A DNA stretch of 64,000 nt, from assembly GCF_004011825.1 (NCBI RefSeq), contig NZ_RKLO01000005.1:62001-126000 (forward strand), written 5' to 3'. The translations under genes were made by a program, and so were the position numbers. Shown here piece after piece: positions 58,381 to 64,000 of the stretch. Each line of letters starts with the position of its first letter. The stretch's first letter is position 1. This DNA is from Rhodococcus xishaensis. GTDB taxonomy: Bacteria; Actinomycetota; Actinomycetes; Mycobacteriales; Mycobacteriaceae. The notes under the pieces were generated by a model. It ran no database searches. It saw only the letters and a program-made list of their open reading frames with translations, and was not told the DNA's origin.

Positions 58381-59544
58381 GTGAGCAAGCTCCTGCACGT
58401 CCTCCCGATCCCGCCCGGCAGCTCGGTGGTGTCGGTCCTGCCGGAACTCACGCGAGCGCTGGACGGCTCGAGCCCCCCGCTGCTGCCGGTTCCCGATGGC
58501 GACGCGAAGGAGACGAACCGGCTCACGCGCGCCCTGCGCCCGGGTGAACCGATCGACGACGTAGCCGATGACATCGCGCTCGTGATGGCGACGTCAGGTA
58601 CGACCGGGGTCCCCAAAGGGGCGCTGCTCTCACCGCGTGCGTTGCGGGCGAGCGGTGAGGCCACGCACCGACGCCTGGGCGGTCCGGGGTCGTGGCTCCT
58701 GGCGCTGCCGGCTCATCACATCGCCGGCATGCAAGTGTTGCTGCGCAGCCTGCTTGCCGGGAAGACACCCGTCGTCGTCGACGTCACCGCCGGATTCGAT
58801 CCGGGCGACCTTCCTGCCGCGGTCGAGGCGATGAGCGGTCCGCGTCGGTACACGTCGCTTGTCCCCACCCAACTCGTCAAGGTGCTCGAGCATCCGGATG
58901 CAACAGCGGCGTTGGCGGCCCTTGACGCCGTTCTACTCGGCGGCGCGGCGACCCCGCCGCCGCTGCTGCGCCGCGCCCTCGACACCGGGATTCGGGTGGT
59001 CCGGACGTATGGCATGAGCGAGACATGCGGCGGGTGCGTCTACGACGGCATCCCTCTCGACGTCGCTACGGTCCGAATCGACGACGACTCACGAGTGCTG
59101 CTCGGTGGCGAGATAGTCGCCTCTGGCTATCGCGGGCTGCCCGAGCATTCGGCGTTCGCCGAACCCGGCTGGTTCCGTACCGACGACGCCGGCAGCCTCG
59201 CCGGCGGGCGTCTCACCATCCACGGCCGCCTCGACGAAGCGATCTCCACGGGAGGGCTCACTGTCGTCCCCGAAGTGGTCGAGGCCGTGCTGGCCGAGCA
59301 CCCGGCCGTACGCGAGTGCGCGGTACTCGGAGTCCCGGACGATCGGCTGGGTGAGCGAGTGGTCGCCGTGCTCGTCGCTGCGCCGGGGCTCGTGCCGACT
59401 GTCGAGGACCTGCGCCTGCACGTGGGCTCCGTGCTCGACGTCACCGCGGCTCCCCGCGAGATCCGGGTGGTCGATGCGATACCCCTACGCGGCCCGGGGA
59501 AGGTCGACCGCATTGCCCTGCGCGAGGCCTGGAGTCGCCCCTGA
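58381..59544 (+). CDS. menE: o-Succinylbenzoate-CoA ligase
   Basis: 387 aa adenylate-forming enzyme, shorter than canonical AMP ligases as is usual for actinobacterial MenE. P-loop MATSGTTGVPKGAL, aromatic/GMSET motif VVRTYGMSETCGG, WFRTDDAG, and C-terminal catalytic Lys in LRGPGKVDRIALRE. Activates o-succinylbenzoate for MenB. GTG start at 58381. Confidence 0.93.
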   Translation: MSKLLHVLPIPPGSSVVSVLPELTRALDGSSPPLLPVPDGDAKETNRLTRALRPGEPIDDVADDIALVMATSGTTGVPKGALLSPRALRASGEATHRRLGGPGSWLLALPAHHIAGMQVLLRSLLAGKTPVVVDVTAGFDPGDLPAAVEAMSGPRRYTSLVPTQLVKVLEHPDATAALAALDAVLLGGAATPPPLLRRALDTGIRVVRTYGMSETCGGCVYDGIPLDVATVRIDDDSRVLLGGEIVASGYRGLPEHSAFAEPGWFRTDDAGSLAGGRLTIHGRLDEAISTGGLTVVPEVVEAVLAEHPAVRECAVLGVPDDRLGERVVAVLVAAPGLVPTVEDLRLHVGSVLDVTAAPREIRVVDAIPLRGPGKVDRIALREAWSRP

Positions 59545-59560
59545 CCCCCTTTTGCCGTAC

Positions 59561-59620
59561 GACCTCACCGCCCGCGTGACCTCACCGCCCGATGACCTCA
59601 CCGCCCGCGTGACCTCTCCA
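59561..59620 (+). repeat. Tandem repeat GACCTCACCGCCCG, 3.5 copies
   Basis: Copies start at 59561, 59578 and 59594 with a partial fourth (GACCTCTCC) at 59611; period 16-17 bp. Two copies contain TGACCTCAC, the exact complement of GTGAGGTCA at 59707-59715, which covers the ribosome site and first base of the start codon of the following ABC gene; the first copy complements 8 nt. Confidence 0.8.
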
Positions 59621-59706
59621 ATCGCGGATCCGGCGCACCTCGGTGAGAGCCCATGCAAGTTCGGCGCAAGGCTGATGCCAGTCCGGTGCAAGCGGCCACC
59701 CTCATC

Positions 59707-59717
59707 GTGAGGTCATG
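59707..59717 (+). promoter_or_regulatory. RBS/start region complementary to upstream repeats
   Basis: GTGAGGTCATG: the purine-rich GTGAGG serves as ribosome site only about 2 nt from the ATG and can pair with any of three upstream repeat copies, about 100-145 nt away. Confidence 0.45.
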
Positions 59718-60689
59718 AACATCAACACCTCACCCCCGGCAATCGAAGCCGTAGGGCTCGTCAAGACCTTCGGTGGGCAGCGCGCGGTGGACGGCGTAAG
59801 CCTCACCGTGCCGACCGGATCGGTGTATGGCGTGCTCGGCCCCAATGGCGCCGGCAAGACCACGACCGTGCGCATGCTCGCTACGTTGCTGCGTCCCGAC
59901 GGCGGAAAGGCTCGAATCTTCGGTCGAGACGTCGTCCGAGAGTCGGCAGCCGTCCGGTCCCTTGTCGGCGTCACCGGGCAGTACGCGTCAGTCGACGAAG
60001 ATCTCACGGCCACGGAGAATCTCGTGATCTTCTCGCGCCTGCTGGGGCTGAGTCGCAGAGACGCCACGCGCAGAGCCGCCGAACTGCTCGAGGAGTTCGC
60101 ACTGACCGAGGCGGCCTCCAAGCCCCTGAAAGAATTCTCCGGCGGTATGCGCCGGCGTCTCGACCTAGCGGCCAGCCTCATCGCCCGGCCCCCGCTGCTG
60201 TTCCTCGACGAGCCGACCACCGGACTCGATCCGCGCACACGTGCACAGATGTGGGACACCATCCGACAGCTCGTCGCGGAAGGCTCGACCGTGCTGCTCA
60301 CGACGCAGTACCTCGACGAGGCCGATCAGCTCGCCGACCGGATCGCGGTCATCGACCGCGGCCGGGTGATCGCGGACGGCACCGCCGACGAGTTGAAGGC
60401 TTCGGTGGGGGTATCGGCGCTGCAACTGACCCTCGCGGACCGTGACCAGATCGAGCAGGCCCGAACCGTCATCTCCAGCGCGCTGGGCGTCGAAGCTACT
60501 GCCACCCCCGAATCGGGCCGTATCACGGCACCGCTGTCGGACCCGTCGATCGCCGCGGATCTTCTTCTGCAACTGCGGGATCGGTCGATCGCCGTCGACG
60601 AGATCACCGTTTCCAGGCCGAGCCTCGACGAGGTCTTCCTCACCATCACCGGGCACGACACCGCCGAGTCCGAACGGAGCGTCGCATGA
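59715..60689 (+). CDS. ABC exporter ATPase (DrrA/daunorubicin-resistance type)
   Basis: 324 aa. Walker A GPNGAGKTTT at 42-51, signature FSGGMRRRLDLA near 140, Walker B LLFLDEPTTGLD near 160, and the DrrA-type C-terminal domain ending PSLDEVFLTITGHD. Powers export by the permease encoded next. Overlaps it by 4 nt. Substrate unknown; family members export antibiotics, glycolipids and other hydrophobic compounds. Confidence 0.92.
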   Translation: MNINTSPPAIEAVGLVKTFGGQRAVDGVSLTVPTGSVYGVLGPNGAGKTTTVRMLATLLRPDGGKARIFGRDVVRESAAVRSLVGVTGQYASVDEDLTATENLVIFSRLLGLSRRDATRRAAELLEEFALTEAASKPLKEFSGGMRRRLDLAASLIARPPLLFLDEPTTGLDPRTRAQMWDTIRQLVAEGSTVLLTTQYLDEADQLADRIAVIDRGRVIADGTADELKASVGVSALQLTLADRDQIEQARTVISSALGVEATATPESGRITAPLSDPSIAADLLLQLRDRSIAVDEITVSRPSLDEVFLTITGHDTAESERSVA

Positions 60690-61516
60690 CCACCACACTC
60701 ACCTCGCCCGCCGGAACGACTGGAACGCGAACCATCGAGGCCGTCGACCGGGTCAGCGTGCGGGACTCGGTCGCCCACACCTTCACGATGGCCTACCGCG
60801 GCATCCTCAAGATCAAGCACAATCCCCAGCAACTGGTCGATGTGGTGCTCGTTCCGATCGTCTTCACCGCGATGTTCACGTACATCTTCGGCGGTGCGAT
60901 CTCGGGAGACGTGCAGTCGTACCTGCCGATCATCATCCCCGGCATTTTGGTGCAGACAGTGATCACGACTTCGATCGTGACCGGCACGCAGTTGCGCGAC
61001 GACATGGACAAGGGGGTGTTCGACCGGTTCAAGTCACTGCCGATCGCCCGAATCGCACCGCTGTCGGGAGCCCTACTCGCCGACGTCGTCCGGTATCTGA
61101 TCGCGACGACCATCACCATCGTCGTCGGTCTCGCCATGGGCTACCGTCCGGACGGCGGGTTCGTCGGTGTGGTGTCGGCGGCACTACTGATCATGTTGTG
61201 CGCGTTCGCGATCAGCTGGATCTTCGCCCTGATGGGGGTGCTCATGAGCAGCGCCGCCGCCGTGCAGGGAATATCCATGTTGATCCTGTTCCCGCTGACG
61301 TTCATGTCCAACGCGTTCGTTCCTGCCGACACGATGCCGGGATGGGTTCAGGCCTTCGTCAATATCAATCCCGTGTCGCTGTTGGTCACTGCGGTCCGCG
61401 AACTCGCGAATGACGGGCACTTCGGCATCAACACCGTGTGGGCCCTGGTGGGCGCGGCCGTGATCGTCGGGATCATGGCGCCACTGACCGTGCGGACCTT
61501 CATGCGGAAGGCCTGA
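60686..61516 (+). CDS. ABC-2 type permease (DrrB type)
   Basis: 276 aa with six membrane helices. DrrB landmarks: FTMAYRGILKIKHNPQQLVD, QSYLPIIIPGILVQTVITTS, ALMGVLMSSAAAVQGISMLI and FPLTFMSNAFVPADTMPGW. Forms the membrane part of the exporter with the preceding ATPase. Ends 4 bp from the convergent regulator gene. Confidence 0.92.
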   Translation: MTTTLTSPAGTTGTRTIEAVDRVSVRDSVAHTFTMAYRGILKIKHNPQQLVDVVLVPIVFTAMFTYIFGGAISGDVQSYLPIIIPGILVQTVITTSIVTGTQLRDDMDKGVFDRFKSLPIARIAPLSGALLADVVRYLIATTITIVVGLAMGYRPDGGFVGVVSAALLIMLCAFAISWIFALMGVLMSSAAAVQGISMLILFPLTFMSNAFVPADTMPGWVQAFVNINPVSLLVTAVRELANDGHFGINTVWALVGAAVIVGIMAPLTVRTFMRKA

Positions 61517-61520
61517 CACT

Positions 61521-64000
61521 TCACGAGTTCGGTGCGGCGAGTATGTCGAAGATCTCGCGGTGGGCGGCGGCGCGGGGCGTCCCCTCCACGGACGCCAGCG
61601 CCGCCGCGACGCGTGCGTCACCGAGGACTGTCCTCGCCCGGGTCAGGTGCCGGTTCAGCCGCATCGACGGACAGTCCTGCCGGGCAGCCGCTCTCGTGGC
61701 AAGTGTGAGCAGGCGCAGTCCCCGGTCAGGGTCACGGCCGGCGACGATGTCGACCGCGCCGACGGCACATGCCACCGCACCCGCCAGTGTGAGATCGGGA
61801 TAGCCTCCCGGTCCGAGGCGGGCAACGGCAACGGACGGCAGTCGGTCCGCCAGATCTGCGATCGGCTCGATCCGTCCGGCGAGGGCGTGCGCATCGATTG
61901 CCGCTGTCGCCAACATGATCTCGTAGAGATCGACCCCCGCCGATACTTCGAGATCGCCGGCACACGCGGCGGCGCGCCGGTACTCGGCCAGACCCTGGTC
62001 CACGAGCCCGGCCGCGAGATCCACCTCCGCGGTGCCCATCGCGAGCGACGCCTGATTGTGCGGGTCGTCGGCCCGCGCGAGCCCGCCGTGATGCGCCGGG
62101 CGGAGCTGCTCGAGTTCCGAACGCGCCTGAGCGATCTGCCCGTCGCCGACCATGGCTGCCACCATGAACCCCCGCACTTGCAGGTTCTCGTCGTAGAGAT
62201 GCAGCTTCCAGAGCCCGTCGGCGGAGCGCCGGTAGTAAGCGATGGCCTCGGCGTAACGCCCGGACTGAGCGCAGACGCTGCCCAGGTGTTGACTCAGCAG
62301 CGCGTGATCCCACGAATCGGGTTCCTCCGTGAGCGCGAATGCACGCTTCGCGTCCGACTCGGAGCCGTACAGGTCGCCGGTGTTCTGCCGGAGGCTGGAC
62401 CTCGCTATCAGCGCGAGGATGCGGGCGTCCGGATCCTCCGAGCGGACGGCGGTCGCGAGCAACCGCGCCAACCCCCGGCCCGTCGCCGGGGTGAGTACCA
62501 GCGCCGCTGCGATCCGCAGTCGCTCGGAGATGTCGGACCGCGCGGCGAGGAGGCGTCGCAACCGGGTCCGTGCGATCGCCACCGTGCGGACGTTCCCGTC
62601 CGCGGTCACTTGCACGACGGCCAACACGTAGCTGATGGCGAGGTGGTCGCCAGGGACCTCATCGGGCGAGAGAGCCGATCCGTCGAGGTCCAGTAGTCTC
62701 GGCGCCCAAGCAGACACCTCGGAGTGGGCACCGCAGGCCGCCCACACGCCCGCGAGCACCGGGAACACCGTCAACGCGGTCCGGGCCTGCCTCTCGGCCA
62801 GCGCATGCCGGAGAACGGCTCGTAGGTTGTCGTGCTCGGCTCGGACGCAGTGGGCGACCGAGATCTGTTTGCCGGCAAGGAAATCACGCACGGCCTTCCG
62901 GGAGAGCTGTTCGGCCCAATTCGCCGTCCTGCGCCGAACCTCGTCTGCCTCCGACGCGTTCGAATCCGCGAGCAACTGCTCTTCACCGAACTCACGAACG
63001 GTCTCGAGCATGTGGTAGCGCAGCCCGAACGACTCTGTCCCCGGGGCCGGTTCGACGACCGACAGCATCGAATGATTCGCCAGCCCTTCGAGCGCATCGG
63101 CTGCGTCCTCGACGCCGTCCCACTGCGCGACCGCTGTGGCGGCGTCGAGGGTGAACCCGGAGGGGAAGCGGCACAGTCGGCGCAGAGCGGCCCGTTCCGA
63201 CTCCTCCAGCAGGTTCCAACTCCACTCGATGACGGCGTGCAGGTTACGGTGCCGTGCAGGAGACGTGCGGTCACCCGAACGCAGCAGCGCGAAGCGGTCC
63301 ACGAGGCGGGCGTTGATCTCTTCGACGCTCATCGTGCGAACCCGCGCGGCGGCCAACTCGATTGCGAGCGGCAGCCCGTCCAGCGTCCGGCACAGCTGCG
63401 TTACCTCCGACGGATCGAGCCGCGCCGAAGGCCGGACCGCGAGCGCACGTGTCTGGAACAGCTCCGCCGCCGGGGACTCGGCGTCGCCGATCGCCAGCGG
63501 CGGCAACGGATACACGGCCTCGGCGGTGATCGACATCGGGGAGCGACTGGTGGCGAGCACAGTGAGTTGGTCACTCGCCCCGATCAGGTCGGACACGACC
63601 TCGGCGACATCGTCGACAAGGTGCTCGCAGTTGTCGAGCACCAACAGGGACGGCCCAGTGGACAGCGCGTCGCGCAGTCGCTGCCGGACGTCATGGATGT
63701 GCGTGCGCGTCAGCGTGCCTGGCCTGAGGTCGCTCTCGCTGAGGCCCAGGGTGCCGCTGATGGCGGCGACCAGGTCCTCTCCGCTGCGTACCGACGCGAG
63801 TTCGACGAGTGCGACCGGCATCCGTCCGGCCACACGGGTACCGAGCGCATGGGCCACCCGGGTCTTGCCGGTACCACCCGGCCCCAGCACCGTGACAACG
63901 CGCGAACGCTCGAGCAGGCGCTCGAGTGCGGCTAGATCTTCCGTTCGGCCGAGCAGTGGGTTCGGCGCGGCGCGCAATCCGATCACTTTCGGCAATGTTG
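61521..64000 (-). CDS. AfsR/SARP-type regulator, ATPase and TPR part; N-terminus beyond window
   Basis: At least 825 codons, open to the window end. NB-ARC/STAND ATPase: PNPLLGRTEDLAALERLL, Walker A LGPGGTGKTRVAHAL, Walker B LLVLDNCEH, sensor TSRSP and GLPLAIELAA; then a winged-helix region (WNLLEESERAALRRLCRFPS) and TPR-like helical repeats to the end. Family members carry an OmpR-type DNA-binding plus BTAD domain before this, which would lie upstream of position 64000. Likely regulates a nearby pathway; the facing exporter is an obvious but untested target. Confidence 0.85.
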   Translation of the reverse strand, partial: TLPKVIGLRAAPNPLLGRTEDLAALERLLERSRVVTVLGPGGTGKTRVAHALGTRVAGRMPVALVELASVRSGEDLVAAISGTLGLSESDLRPGTLTRTHIHDVRQRLRDALSTGPSLLVLDNCEHLVDDVAEVVSDLIGASDQLTVLATSRSPMSITAEAVYPLPPLAIGDAESPAAELFQTRALAVRPSARLDPSEVTQLCRTLDGLPLAIELAAARVRTMSVEEINARLVDRFALLRSGDRTSPARHRNLHAVIEWSWNLLEESERAALRRLCRFPSGFTLDAATAVAQWDGVEDAADALEGLANHSMLSVVEPAPGTESFGLRYHMLETVREFGEEQLLADSNASEADEVRRRTANWAEQLSRKAVRDFLAGKQISVAHCVRAEHDNLRAVLRHALAERQARTALTVFPVLAGVWAACGAHSEVSAWAPRLLDLDGSALSPDEVPGDHLAISYVLAVVQVTADGNVRTVAIARTRLRRLLAARSDISERLRIAAALVLTPATGRGLARLLATAVRSEDPDARILALIARSSLRQNTGDLYGSESDAKRAFALTEEPDSWDHALLSQHLGSVCAQSGRYAEAIAYYRRSADGLWKLHLYDENLQVRGFMVAAMVGDGQIAQARSELEQLRPAHHGGLARADDPHNQASLAMGTAEVDLAAGLVDQGLAEYRRAAACAGDLEVSAGVDLYEIMLATAAIDAHALAGRIEPIADLADRLPSVAVARLGPGGYPDLTLAGAVACAVGAVDIVAGRDPDRGLRLLTLATRAAARQDCPSMRLNRHLTRARTVLGDARVAAALASVEGTPRAAAHREIFDILAAPNS

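Noticed and set aside
59561-59620. Possible CRISPR array
   Set aside because: Repeat unit is only 14 nt with 2-3 nt between copies; no spacers and no cas genes.

Overview
This is a high-GC, gene-dense chromosomal window from a mycolic-acid actinobacterium. The best fit is Rhodococcus or a close Nocardiaceae relative. The reasons are the HadA/HadB mycolate dehydratases, a complete mce lipid-import operon, menaquinone genes with a MenJ-type reductase, actinobacterial NusG and SecE with long N-terminal extensions, and a gene order (menaquinone genes, htpX, tRNAs, rpmG, had, secE-nusG-rplKA, rplJL, mce ATPase, rpoBC) that matches, as I recall it, the Mycobacterium tuberculosis rpoB neighbourhood in inverted orientation. 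I could run no database search; family calls rest on motifs and remembered sequences.

Layout. 1-3.2 kb is accessory: a truncated amidase, a SAM methyltransferase, a decayed acetoacetyl-CoA synthetase remnant, and a TetR regulator followed by a DUF3558-like lipoprotein. At 3.44 kb there is a free-standing 37-codon acidic amphipathic peptide gene with its own RBS and a 17-bp-stem terminator. From 3.6 to 12.9 kb lies a translationally coupled minus-strand operon (TIGR03084-like protein, AtuA-like protein, acyl-CoA dehydrogenase, acyl-CoA carboxylase beta and alpha, second acyl-CoA dehydrogenase, enoyl-CoA hydratase) that looks like a branched or isoprenoid acyl-CoA degradation pathway. 13-17.5 kb holds a small unknown protein, a DHA2 efflux pump, a quinone reductase, an acyl-ACP thioesterase-like protein and a 66-aa membrane protein.

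17.6-25.3 kb is rpoC and rpoB. 25.6-37.0 kb is a full mce operon read from its ATPase (mkl/mceG type) through two YrbE permeases, six Mce proteins and two Mce-associated proteins. 37.3-43.6 kb is the translation block: rplL, rplJ with an L10 leader, rplA, rplK, nusG, secE, tRNA-Trp, hadB, hadA, rpmG, and tRNA-Met, -Thr and -Tyr. 43.8-59.5 kb carries yajQ, htpX, a polyprenyl diphosphate synthase and most of menaquinone synthesis (menJ, menG, menD, menC, menB, menE) interspersed with conserved small genes and a hotdog thioesterase coupled to menC. 59.7-64 kb holds a DrrAB-type ABC exporter facing an AfsR/SARP-type ATPase regulator cut by the window end.

No CRISPR array, phage, intact insertion sequence or rRNA gene is visible. 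The observations I would follow first are the small acidic peptide gene, the menC-coupled thioesterase as a candidate for the unassigned DHNA-CoA hydrolysis step, the anti-RBS repeats before the DrrA gene, the complete mce operon at the site where M. tuberculosis has mkl without adjoining mce genes, and the AtuA-like acyl-CoA operon.
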